64,000 bases of DNA from positions 1 to 64,000 of the forward strand of contig CBDBMQ010000029.1 of assembly GCA_965207565.1 (NCBI GenBank), in the 5' to 3' direction. This stretch comes from Bin80 sp965207565 (lineage in GTDB: Bacteria > Bacteroidota > Rhodothermia > Rhodothermales > Bin80). Numbering within the stretch: position 1 is the stretch's first letter; each line of letters begins with the position of its first letter. Below the pieces are notes generated by a model. The model had not been told where the DNA came from, searched no databases, and was given only the letters and a program-made list of their open reading frames with translations. Below are positions 54,075 to 62,764 of the stretch, in pieces. The position numbers were made by a program, and so were the translations under genes.

Positions 54075-55766
54075 TTAATGAATTGGCGGGCGCTGCAAAT
54101 GAAAGTCTGTCGCAGACTGATACGCATGTGCAAGTTGTAGCACCTCGGCATCTGCGTAGAGTGGTCCGGAAAAAGTGATGCTGCGAGGTTGACGACGCGC
54201 AGAATCCGGCGAATCTTCCAGTACATCAAACCCATTGGGGACGCTCACACATGGATGACCGGTTAGATTGGTTATGGACAATGTCCCACCCCCGAATGTC
54301 GGAGATACAAATACATCCACCTTTTGCATCGTCTCATTCATACGCTGCAAAAGAATTGACCGGCATCTTGAAGCCTGAAGAAACTCAACCGCCGGTACAA
54401 AACGGTTCATCCGAAATTCATGCGGCCATGTGCCTTTGCCCTGCCGCACCATTTGATCTACTCCACCGCTGAGTGTCAATGCATCAAATGCAGCCGCCGC
54501 TTCTACGCCAAGCGTCGTCAGCATCGCGTCAACTGGCAGATCTCTCGGAAGTGTAACTGGAATGAGGTCTATGCCTAGTCTACGCAGTACATCCAAGGCT
54601 TCCGTATCCGTTTCTTTTCCTGAGTAATCGGATTCGAACGCTTCCATCAGATATCCAACTCTCAGAGCATTGACATCGTTTTGCAGCGAAAAGGGGAACG
54701 GTGCCTGAATGGTTGAAGGGTCTCGCGTATCTGCTCCCCGAATTGCCTCGAATACCAACGCACAATCAAGCGCGGAGCGTGCCATGGGCCCCAATTTATC
54801 CATACTCCAACTGAGTGTCATCGCCCCGTGGCGACTCACTAATCCATAGGTGGGACGATGGCCTGTCACCCCGTTTCTGGTTGAAGGGGACACGATGGAT
54901 CCCAGCGTTTCGGATCCAATCGCAAATCCAACCAGTCCCGCCGCGACTGCGGATCCTGGACCGGCACTTGACCCACTGGATCCCTGGTCAATATTCCATG
55001 GATTCCTTGTCTTGCCCCCAAACCATACATCCCCCCAGGCAAGAGCACCAAGGGACAGCTTCGCAATCAAAACTGCACCGGCGGATTCTAAACGATCTAC
55101 CACAGCAGCCTTCTCACGCAAGGCCTGATCTTTGAACGGCGTTGCTCCCCAGGTCGTAGGGTAGCCGGGAACACTGAGCAAATCTTTGGCCCCCCAGGGT
55201 ACTCCGTGCAAGGGGCCCCGCCAAATTCCAGCATCCAATTCAACATCCGCTTGCGCGGCCTGTGTATATGCCAAGTCTTCCGTGAGGGTAATGACGGCCT
55301 GGAGGACACCGTCGTATTTCTTCAGCCGCTCAATGTACAATGTGGTGAGCTCAACGGAGGAGACGTCTCTTGATTTGAGCAGGTATGCTAGCTCTGCCAC
55401 CTGCATGAAGGCAAGGTCTTCCGCTTTGGCTGGGCGCTCTACAGGATTGGGATCCCATCTCAAACCCTGTCCACCGGGTGCAGGCCGTACACCGGACCTG
55501 CTTGGATCAAATATGAGTGCAGGATGCACATCGTTGGGCAGTGCCAGTTCACGGATCGAAGCATAATGGTCTACATGCTCCTCAAGGTCTTCTACCAACT
55601 GTGTTCGCTGCTCCTGAGTGAGCTCAATCCCCGCGATCTCCTCTGCACACGCAATGGTTTCTACGGTGATGGGGCCCTTCTGACGAGAAAGAATGTTGGG
55701 GAATGTTGTGCCCACTACCCCGATTGAGGAGCACGCTGCAAGAAAATGACGTCGACTCAAGGACAT
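54075..55766 (-). CDS. Tat-exported amidase (amidase signature family)
   Basis: Ser-cisSer-Lys amidase, about 563 residues. From ATG 55766 the N-terminus MSLSRRHFLAACSS is a twin-arginine signal. Catalytic lysine lies in GVPWGAKDLL, cis-Ser in QGSSGSSAGPGSAVA and nucleophile Ser in GSETLGSIVSPS. The usual GGSSGG reads GSSGSS here, with the key serines kept. A 90-residue segment between signal and catalytic domain, rich in Glu/His, is extra. The substrate (amino acid amide, peptide or other amide) cannot be told. Separated from queA by a 284-bp gap with no clear gene. Confidence 0.85.
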   Translation of the reverse strand: MSLSRRHFLAACSSIGVVGTTFPNILSRQKGPITVETIACAEEIAGIELTQEQRTQLVEDLEEHVDHYASIRELALPNDVHPALIFDPSRSGVRPAPGGQGLRWDPNPVERPAKAEDLAFMQVAELAYLLKSRDVSSVELTTLYIERLKKYDGVLQAVITLTEDLAYTQAAQADVELDAGIWRGPLHGVPWGAKDLLSVPGYPTTWGATPFKDQALREKAAVVDRLESAGAVLIAKLSLGALAWGDVWFGGKTRNPWNIDQGSSGSSAGPGSAVAAGLVGFAIGSETLGSIVSPSTRNGVTGHRPTYGLVSRHGAMTLSWSMDKLGPMARSALDCALVFEAIRGADTRDPSTIQAPFPFSLQNDVNALRVGYLMEAFESDYSGKETDTEALDVLRRLGIDLIPVTLPRDLPVDAMLTTLGVEAAAAFDALTLSGGVDQMVRQGKGTWPHEFRMNRFVPAVEFLQASRCRSILLQRMNETMQKVDVFVSPTFGGGTLSITNLTGHPCVSVPNGFDVLEDSPDSARRQPRSITFSGPLYADAEVLQLAHAYQSATDFHLQRPPIH

Positions 55767-55831
55767 CTGGATTATTTCTTTAATTATGGCCCCTGAGTAG
55801 GCAGGCGTTGTTTCATTCAAGTTATCCCGAG

Positions 55832-58225
55832 TTATTCGCTGCTTTTGAAAGCCGCCTTGGCTGCCTCAAGACGCCGTATCCGCTCCGCCTCTGAGCTTTT
55901 CGCTCCTTCCCGTGGAACCAGCGACAAAAGCAAGTCTATGCAGCGCACATCTTCAGAATACTCTTTGAGTCTTCGCTTATAAGTGGCTCGATTCTTGGTG
56001 CAGACCAGCGTATAGGGCCTATTTTGGCGCTCGGTCACAAGATCAATATCCAGCCTTAGACTTTGGACGGTTTGCTCAATATGCACACGCAGATCTTTTC
56101 TGACCTTGAACCGAGTAACACGTGCTTCAGGATTCTGGCAAAACGCCTGGAGTTGAACGAGGAGATCGCTTGTGGATGGGATCTCAGTATTGATGATCCA
56201 GTCCGCAGGTTTGTCAGGAGGAACACTGCTACGCTGGAGTAAGAAGTCGGAGGATTGCTGCCATAGCAATCTGTAGGCTTGCGTGCCGCTAATCTGTTCG
56301 GTTTTATTTAAATCTTCCAAAATTTCAGGTAACATCCGGTCTGGAGTAACTGCCTTCGGAAAATCCGCAATGATCGTTGCAGCGTATACGGATTCTTGCG
56401 TCAAGCCCAGGCTCAGAGAAAGTTTGAAGAGATTGCAAATTGCGGCGGAATCCAGGGGTTTTTCATCCCCTTGTACTGAGGGAAAATATTTAGACCTTTC
56501 CATGTACATGCGTTGACCAGCTTCCTCCTTATCAAGAATTCTATTGATCTCTTCCAGAACCGTCCGAAGAATCGAAATGGTTGATCGGGTCATTTCTCGC
56601 TCAACATCTAACCAAACAGGTCCGGCTTCGCCTAAATTCTTTTTGATCAGCACCAATAAGGAGATAACCTTATCGGGATATTTCGGCATGCATTGCTCCA
56701 CTATTTTGATCAAAAACTCCTTGGCAGCCTCGGGGCCGACTATGCGCACCAGACCGACAATAGACGCGTCACCGCTGCCGATGTAATCATATGCCACGAT
56801 CCGGTGAAGAAAGTCCGTCGCAAGGTCCGCATGCTTCGTTTCAACCAAGAGTTGAAGCATTTCAGGCAGATTACGATCGTAATGTGTCATTCTATTTTCC
56901 GGCCACAGGTCCACCAATTTGGATAGAAGGCTGCGCATTTCAGTGTCATTAATCTGATTGAGTTGCGTACCCACCCAAGACACTGCGTGTCGAATGCCGC
57001 CCCCTTTCATCACAATTTTCACGGTATTCTCCTTGGGCCATACAACCAGGACTGCGAAGCGATAGATGAGATCTAGCGTCGGACCATAGTTCCCCATGTA
57101 ATCTTCCAGCAACTCCTCGTCAGGCTCAGCACCCTCTATTGCACCTGGAGGAAGGAGTTCATTTTCTTCCAGTGAAAGACTGCCGAAAGGTGGATTGCTA
57201 CCATCACGGGCGACCCAGTTCTCTAGGTGTTCTACACGTTCAAATATCTCCGCGATTGTGGATCCTATTGAGGGCTCTCCCCAATAGCTTCCATCGTAAT
57301 CTATATCTGGCTCGCCTGTATCCTGGATGTACAGTACAGCGGCGTACATGTCGCAGTCTGCGCCATCAGCGGCTTCTCCTAAAACCTTTGCCACGGCTGC
57401 ATCAGTACCTTTTAATGTGTCAAATGACAAACCATCCTCGCTGTACGAGTGATCAAGCGACCAGACGATCTTGTCCGTCTGCCCATCATTCCTCCAGTCG
57501 ATGAGGCACGACTTGACTTTCTCAGTCAATGTGGTATACTCAGGTGCTCCAGCCCATTTTTTGCCGGAGCGAATGAACAGATTAAAAACCAGAGATATAC
57601 GGTGCCCCTTGGTCACGGGTCGGACTTCATGAAGACAATCTGCATAGAACGCTACATATGAAAGCTCCGAGGGTTCTTGAGTACTCATATTGTAGACGGT
57701 CTCATGGCCTCCGTGACGAATGACCACCTCCCCACCCTCTCCAGAAGTCGGTAGCGATAAAGTTAGGGTAGCAATCATCCCTGGCACTTTTTCCGTATCT
57801 CGGTGAGCAGCAAAGAATCCACCTTTCTCGTAGATGAGGAGCTTATACATTTCTGCATCAAGATCTCCTTCACCCAGCCCAAGGCCTTTGCTCACGAGGT
57901 CCATGATTTCTGTGAACGTATCAGACCAAGCACCACCGATTATATGGATCTTATCAGCATCAATCTGCCAGCAATCTCGCACGGATGTATCCAGGAGTGT
58001 CTCGGTTCCTTTACCGTAGGGAGCTCGTTCCGCCATATCAATCAGTGCATCAATTTGTGCCTGCAACACTGGAAATGATAGAGCTCCCACACTATCAACA
58101 GTGATCCGCGGCATCGGCACATACAGCTTATCGCCTACACAGTAATCTCCTGGGCGATCAACTGACCCAAGCAAGTCAGTCAGACGTTTGGCCGTCTCAT
58201 CGTATTCAACAACTTGGTTATCCAT
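55832..58225 (-). CDS. 2OG-Fe(II) oxygenase with long helical C-terminal region
   Basis: A 797-residue protein. The first 215 residues form a prolyl-4-hydroxylase-like double-stranded beta-helix: iron ligands His141 and Asp143 (FAAHRDTEK) and His199 (DCLHEV), 2-oxoglutarate arginine Arg209 (KGHRISLVFNLF), and EGGEVVIRHGG. The remaining 580 residues are unlike known enzymes and look mostly alpha-helical with leucine-rich segments (TRSTISILRTVLEEINRI), a likely repeat or scaffold region. The C-terminus is Arg/Glu/Ala-rich coiled coil. No neighbours suggest a target; it adjoins the type I RM locus in an apparently accessory region. Function of the tail is unknown. Confidence 0.8.
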   Translation of the reverse strand: MDNQVVEYDETAKRLTDLLGSVDRPGDYCVGDKLYVPMPRITVDSVGALSFPVLQAQIDALIDMAERAPYGKGTETLLDTSVRDCWQIDADKIHIIGGAWSDTFTEIMDLVSKGLGLGEGDLDAEMYKLLIYEKGGFFAAHRDTEKVPGMIATLTLSLPTSGEGGEVVIRHGGHETVYNMSTQEPSELSYVAFYADCLHEVRPVTKGHRISLVFNLFIRSGKKWAGAPEYTTLTEKVKSCLIDWRNDGQTDKIVWSLDHSYSEDGLSFDTLKGTDAAVAKVLGEAADGADCDMYAAVLYIQDTGEPDIDYDGSYWGEPSIGSTIAEIFERVEHLENWVARDGSNPPFGSLSLEENELLPPGAIEGAEPDEELLEDYMGNYGPTLDLIYRFAVLVVWPKENTVKIVMKGGGIRHAVSWVGTQLNQINDTEMRSLLSKLVDLWPENRMTHYDRNLPEMLQLLVETKHADLATDFLHRIVAYDYIGSGDASIVGLVRIVGPEAAKEFLIKIVEQCMPKYPDKVISLLVLIKKNLGEAGPVWLDVEREMTRSTISILRTVLEEINRILDKEEAGQRMYMERSKYFPSVQGDEKPLDSAAICNLFKLSLSLGLTQESVYAATIIADFPKAVTPDRMLPEILEDLNKTEQISGTQAYRLLWQQSSDFLLQRSSVPPDKPADWIINTEIPSTSDLLVQLQAFCQNPEARVTRFKVRKDLRVHIEQTVQSLRLDIDLVTERQNRPYTLVCTKNRATYKRRLKEYSEDVRCIDLLLSLVPREGAKSSEAERIRRLEAAKAAFKSSE

Positions 58226-58528
58226 TATGGTTAGGCATGAGTCTTAATTTGTGTAATATCAATTCGCAGCATCTCATGCAGGCAGTAGACGCCGAAATTT
58301 TCGTTGCATCCTACCAGCATAAGCTTCCTGACGGACGACAAGATCGTAACGTTCAGCGCATCTGTGCATGGCGAAACAGGAATATACTGTTGAGATCAAA
58401 ACTGATCGACAAAACTGAGATACAATCAAAACGACTTGCCAAACAACGGAAAATCGCATCCTGCAGTGGGGGATTTTATTTCAGTGGATGAGTATTCCAA
58501 TAGAGCAGGATAAGAGGCGTACATATCG
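58226..58528. other. Intergenic gap without a supported gene
   Basis: 303 bp between hsdR and the oxygenase. A frame of 84 codons on the plus strand (58237–58491) and one of 61 on the minus strand overlap each other; neither has a convincing ribosome site or any recognised domain. No clear terminator hairpin is seen. Confidence 0.5.
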
Positions 58529-61500
58529 TTAAGCAATCAAGCCATAGAAACGCTCAAAGAATCCTTCAAGTTTATTGAGAACCACCTGCTTTTTGATTGC
58601 ATGATTGTTGTTCTGACTGAATCTTGAGGTTGGTGGCAATATCTTCGTGATTGCGGTTCCCGTATCCGGTATTGCGCCATAGCGGAAGGCATTCTCAATA
58701 AATGTTCTTGTTTCGGAGGAATGTAATCTTTCATCCTTGATAATCCGATCCAACTCTTTGCGCATTTTGATCTCAATGAATTTGACCCATGCTGCACCTA
58801 TATCTGATTCTATGGACACAGAATCTACAAACTTATCAATCAGGTCTTTCTTGCTGCGCAAACTTGGGCTTGCGCTAACCGCACGTTGGATTGAATCACG
58901 GATTTCTTTATCCCCACCTTGGCCTTTTTTCTTCAGGTACTGCTCAACCCGCATCAGAATATAATCTACATTGATTTCAACGGACTTGATCAATTCAATC
59001 TCAAATACCAAGTCATCAACAATTGACTCCCTTTCGAAATCCTGTCCACCGACAATCTCTTCTATTATATCTAGATAGAGACTCTGATAATCTTGGAATG
59101 CACGATCATCAAGGATTTCGTTTCCTTCAAAATCATCGAAAGCAGTTAGAATATTTCTCTGCCTCAAAATAGAACCAAAAAGTCGGACAAATTCCTTTTT
59201 TGCCGATTCGCTGACGAGGTCCTTGGTAAACGGAAAATCGGCTTCAAGTGTGGCGATCAGGTCTTTGTACCCTTCGAAATACTCAGCAAAGGGCTTCAGT
59301 AATACAATACCTTTTGCGTCCTTATTTCCGAACAAAGCAAGAGCATCATTAGTCGCTTTTTCGAGGTCCCGGAAGGAAACAACATTTCCGTAGGTCTTGA
59401 CTGAATTGAGAATTCGATTGGTGCGTGAATAGGCCTGAATCAGTCCGTGGGCACGCAGGTTCTTATCAACCCATAAGGTATTCAACGTTGTAGCATCAAA
59501 GCCGGTCAGAAACATATTGACCACAATCACAAGATCCAACTCGCATTTTCTGAGGCGCTCTGACACATCTTTGTAGTAGTTTTGAAATTTGTCGGATGAG
59601 GTATCAAAGTTAGTCGAAAACTGGCTGTTGTAATGACGAATGGCACCTTCCAGGAAATCTCGTGAACTCTGATCTAATTTACCGGTCTCAAAGCTTTCCT
59701 CGCTCAACAGGCCATCAAATTCTTCCTCATTGGGGGCAAAGCTGTACACCAAGCCGATCTTGAGTTGTTTTTCACGCGGTAGTTTTTCCTGTTGCTTGAT
59801 GAATTCCAGGTAGTACCGTTTCGCTGCATCAATAGAAGCGGTCGCAAATATTGAGTTGAACCCAGCTATTTTCTTTCCCGAAAAATGGTGCCCGATGTTA
59901 CGCTTGGTTTTTTGCCCAAAATGCTCCCGGATATAATTCACTACTTGAGTGATCCGTTGCGGGGCCAGTAAGGCATGCTCCCTGGCAATGCCAGCAACCT
60001 GCTCATCCTTGATATTTTGAGCAGTCTTTATGGTGTTAACATAGTCTATACGGAAGGGTAGTACATTTTTGTCATTGATTGCATCTACAATCGTGTAAAC
60101 ATGCAGTTTATCACCGAACACCTGCTCAGTCGTGCGATATTTTGGATTACCTTGACTGCTGGCGTTATCAGCAAAAATCGGTGTACCGGTAAAGCCAAAC
60201 AGGTGATAACGTTTGAAGGCGCGAGTGATCGCTGCATGCATGTCTCCAAATTGGCTGCGATGGCATTCATCGAAAATGATGACGACATGCATCCCGTATA
60301 CAGGATGCTTCTTGTTCTTTGCTACAAAGCGACTGAGTTTCTGGATGGTGGTGATAATTAGGCGCTTGCTCGTATCCTCCAGCTGATTTTGTAATGCTCT
60401 CGTTGACGTGTTGGAATTAGCCGCTCCTTTCTCAAATCGATCATATTCTCGCATGGTCTGGTAATCCAGATCCTTGCGGTCCACCACAAACAGCACTTTA
60501 TCTATCTGCGTCAATGCCACTGCCAACTGGGCTACCTTAAAACTGGTCAATGTCTTTCCGCTACCTGTCGTGTGCCAAATGTAACCTCCCCCAGCAATCT
60601 TCCCTAGATTTTGAAAATTCGTAGCCGTTTTTATGCGCTGTAAAATTTGCTCGGTTGCCACGATTTGATAAGGTCGCATGACCAGAAGCTTGCGATCTAC
60701 GTCAAACACACAGTATCGTGTCAAAATATTCAACAAGGTATGCTTCGCAAAGAATGTCTGGGTAAAGTCGGTCAATTCGTCAATGCGTTGGTTCTTTGAA
60801 TCGGCCCACCAAGTGGTGAACGAAAAGCTGTTGGATGTTTTCTGACACGAGTAGTTGCGGCGTTCTTCCAGGTGGCCTTTGCGCACCGTATTGCTGTAGT
60901 ATTTTGTTAAAGTACCATTGCTGATCACGAACAACTGTACATACTCAAACAAGCCGCTACCTGCCCAGAAGCTTTCACGTTGGTAACGATTGATCTGATT
61001 GAATGCCTGACGGATATCCACACCTCGGCGCTTGAGTTCTATATGCACCATCGGCAGGCCGTTAACCAACACGGTTACATCGTAACGATTAATGCGCTTC
61101 CCTACAGACTCGTATTGATTAATGACTTGCAACGTATTATTATGGATGTGCTCCTTATCAATGAGTCGGACATTCTTGGATGTGCCATCATCCCGATCAA
61201 GTAACTGGATTGGATCTTCCTGAACCCGAGCGGTTTTTTCTTTGATACTGTCATTGGCACCCGAGATCCTGGTTTTGAAGAAGCGCTCCCATTCTGAGTC
61301 GGAAAAATCGAACCCGTTCAATTTTTCGAGTTGGCGGCGCAGATTGATGATGAGTTCTTCCTCAGTAGTAATAGCAAGATATTCATAGGCCTGCGATTTG
61401 AGTTGCTCAATGAACTTCTTCTCCAGTTCAGCTTCGGACTGATAGGCCGTTTCCCGGGCTCCATCAGGCACGAATTCGGCAACGACCGTACTCTCTCCCG

Positions 61501-61546
61501 AAAGCGCGACCGGCTCGTAGCGAAGGGGCTTCTGATTTTTACTCAT
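58529..61546 (-). CDS. hsdR: Type I restriction endonuclease subunit R
   Basis: 1005-residue motor and nuclease subunit. PD-(D/E)xK nuclease: Asp156 in NRYDVTVL and Glu170/Lys172 in VHIELKRRG. The RecA-like motor has Walker A HTTGSGKT (325–332), DECH at 426–429, and later TGFDATTLNTLWVDK and QAYSRTNRIL motifs. The C-terminal helical region binds HsdM. It starts ATGA-overlapped with the end of the second hsdS half, so translation of the two is coupled. All catalytic residues look intact. Confidence 0.95.
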   Translation of the reverse strand: MSKNQKPLRYEPVALSGESTVVAEFVPDGARETAYQSEAELEKKFIEQLKSQAYEYLAITTEEELIINLRRQLEKLNGFDFSDSEWERFFKTRISGANDSIKEKTARVQEDPIQLLDRDDGTSKNVRLIDKEHIHNNTLQVINQYESVGKRINRYDVTVLVNGLPMVHIELKRRGVDIRQAFNQINRYQRESFWAGSGLFEYVQLFVISNGTLTKYYSNTVRKGHLEERRNYSCQKTSNSFSFTTWWADSKNQRIDELTDFTQTFFAKHTLLNILTRYCVFDVDRKLLVMRPYQIVATEQILQRIKTATNFQNLGKIAGGGYIWHTTGSGKTLTSFKVAQLAVALTQIDKVLFVVDRKDLDYQTMREYDRFEKGAANSNTSTRALQNQLEDTSKRLIITTIQKLSRFVAKNKKHPVYGMHVVIIFDECHRSQFGDMHAAITRAFKRYHLFGFTGTPIFADNASSQGNPKYRTTEQVFGDKLHVYTIVDAINDKNVLPFRIDYVNTIKTAQNIKDEQVAGIAREHALLAPQRITQVVNYIREHFGQKTKRNIGHHFSGKKIAGFNSIFATASIDAAKRYYLEFIKQQEKLPREKQLKIGLVYSFAPNEEEFDGLLSEESFETGKLDQSSRDFLEGAIRHYNSQFSTNFDTSSDKFQNYYKDVSERLRKCELDLVIVVNMFLTGFDATTLNTLWVDKNLRAHGLIQAYSRTNRILNSVKTYGNVVSFRDLEKATNDALALFGNKDAKGIVLLKPFAEYFEGYKDLIATLEADFPFTKDLVSESAKKEFVRLFGSILRQRNILTAFDDFEGNEILDDRAFQDYQSLYLDIIEEIVGGQDFERESIVDDLVFEIELIKSVEINVDYILMRVEQYLKKKGQGGDKEIRDSIQRAVSASPSLRSKKDLIDKFVDSVSIESDIGAAWVKFIEIKMRKELDRIIKDERLHSSETRTFIENAFRYGAIPDTGTAITKILPPTSRFSQNNNHAIKKQVVLNKLEGFFERFYGLIA

Positions 61547-62079
61547 GCAGCCTCCTTGAAGGTGAGGAGCCGATCACGATAGTACTCATATTGCTTGCGG
61601 CGTGCGTTGATTTCTGCGGGTAGACCGCTGGACAGGTCGTTCACCAGCGCATCAAATTTGTCAAGAATGTCGACGATTTCGTGCTGGATTTCAAAAGGCG
61701 GAACGGGAATTTGAAATTTTGAATATGTCTTTATCCACTGCCTTGCGTGATTTTGAGGCGTATAAGAAATCGTTCTCATAGCGTAGTAGAGATATCTGAA
61801 ACATACGCGGGAGTCTGTTTTAGGTGTGACTATTTTCATAGCGGAAGATTTGGCTTTGAAGGGGAATTCCACCCACTTGAACGCCGTGGTAAAGTCATCA
61901 AAGATAATGACAGGTTCAGTGGGAGACGCAGAATATATTCCCCTTTTCTCTGATGTGTAGCCGAGAAGAAAAGTCTTGCCTGCTGTAAGAACTGGAGTGG
62001 CATATTCGTCGTCATATTCAACGGACTCGACAAGATATGCACTTGGCTGTTCGTAGCTGAGAAATTCTCCCAATTCCAC
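61543..62079 (-). CDS. hsdS: Type I restriction specificity subunit, C-terminal half (TRD2)
   Basis: Carries the second target-recognition domain and the distal coiled coil of HsdS. It opens at GTG 62079 (LGEFLSYEQPSAYLVES) and contains FKWVEFPFKAKSSAMKIVTP, FQIPVPPFEIQHEIVDILDKF and a coiled coil ARRKQYEYYRDRLLTF. No ribosome site precedes the GTG. The frame upstream is open through the poly-C tract, and joins the first half if the tract has nine C instead of ten. It could be made as a separate half-subunit or, more likely, as part of a fused protein. Confidence 0.88.
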   Translation of the reverse strand: MELGEFLSYEQPSAYLVESVEYDDEYATPVLTAGKTFLLGYTSEKRGIYSASPTEPVIIFDDFTTAFKWVEFPFKAKSSAMKIVTPKTDSRVCFRYLYYAMRTISYTPQNHARQWIKTYSKFQIPVPPFEIQHEIVDILDKFDALVNDLSSGLPAEINARRKQYEYYRDRLLTFKEAA

Positions 62080-62125
62080 ATATTTTATTGACGATTCATT
62101 AAAACTTGAAAATAATTCATATGTA

Positions 62126-62761
62126 TTACATACGTTTAGGGGGGGGGGCGAAATTCAATAATTGATCCCTATAGTACTGATACTGTTTGCGCCGCGCCTC
62201 AAGTTCTGCCTCAAGTTCTGCCTCAAGTTCTGAAAACGTATCTAGGATTTTTACGATTTCGTACTGTACTTCAAGGGGTGGAACAGGAATGCGAAATGCT
62301 TTCACAGATCTATCAGAAATTGCCGGATAGCTCGCACCACGCTGGTGGGCTTCCACATAGGCATAAAAGGCTTCGCTGCCAAGGATATGGAACAGGAAAT
62401 TAGGAAGAAGGAGATTGGACTTCGCCCGCAATACACAAAAACCGGTACTACAAATCTGCCCGTTATATTCTGCCGGAATCAGACAGTACCGCTTCAGCGT
62501 TGGTCTCGTTGTGGCAAAGATCACATCCTTTTTATGTACAATTCTTTGCGCTCGATTTGGAGCCGTTTGGTTATCAATGACTGCGGTATCACTGATGATA
62601 TGGGTAGATCGATCAACCGAACTTAAATCAATGTATTTGAACTTCTTGCTTTGGGTATTTTGCCACTGAATATTGGTCGTACTTTCAACAAGCATGCCGA
62701 TTGGCAGAAACTCTACCCCATCTGGACAATATTTGGCAATCAGCCTTTCAATCTTATTCAT
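62126..62761 (-). CDS. hsdS: Type I restriction specificity subunit, N-terminal half (TRD1), phase-variable tract
   Basis: 211 residues with the first target-recognition domain. It starts MNKIERLIAKYCPDGVEF; FRIPVPPLEVQYEIVKILDTF ends the TRD, and the coiled coil ELEARRKQYQYYRDQLLNF follows. At the ten-C tract (62139–62148) the frame stops six codons later as FAPPPKRM. A nine-C tract would continue into the second half as a 405-residue protein, normal for HsdS. Four bases after hsdM. Three 12-bp repeats lengthen the coiled coil. Confidence 0.9.
   Translation of the reverse strand: MNKIERLIAKYCPDGVEFLPIGMLVESTTNIQWQNTQSKKFKYIDLSSVDRSTHIISDTAVIDNQTAPNRAQRIVHKKDVIFATTRPTLKRYCLIPAEYNGQICSTGFCVLRAKSNLLLPNFLFHILGSEAFYAYVEAHQRGASYPAISDRSVKAFRIPVPPLEVQYEIVKILDTFSELEAELEAELEARRKQYQYYRDQLLNFAPPPKRM
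62139..62148. repeat. Ten-base poly-G/C tract in hsdS
   Basis: A run of ten G on the plus strand (C in the mRNA). It is the exact point where hsdS is split. Lengths 9 or 12 fuse the halves; 10 and 11 stop translation soon after (CCC TAA for eleven). Runs this long of G/C are rare and slip readily in replication. Confidence 0.9.
62197..62232. repeat. Three tandem 12-bp repeats in hsdS
   Basis: Three identical plus-strand copies of CCTCAAGTTCTG at 62197–62208, 62209–62220 and 62221–62232. They encode ELEA-ELEA-ELEA in the central coiled coil between the two TRDs. Copy-number change keeps frame and adds or removes four residues (one helical turn). Confidence 0.9.
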
Positions 62762-62764
62762 CCT

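Noticed and set aside
58237..58491. 84-codon plus-strand ORF between oxygenase and hsdR
   Set aside because: No ribosome site, no family likeness, and an overlapping minus-strand frame is equally open.
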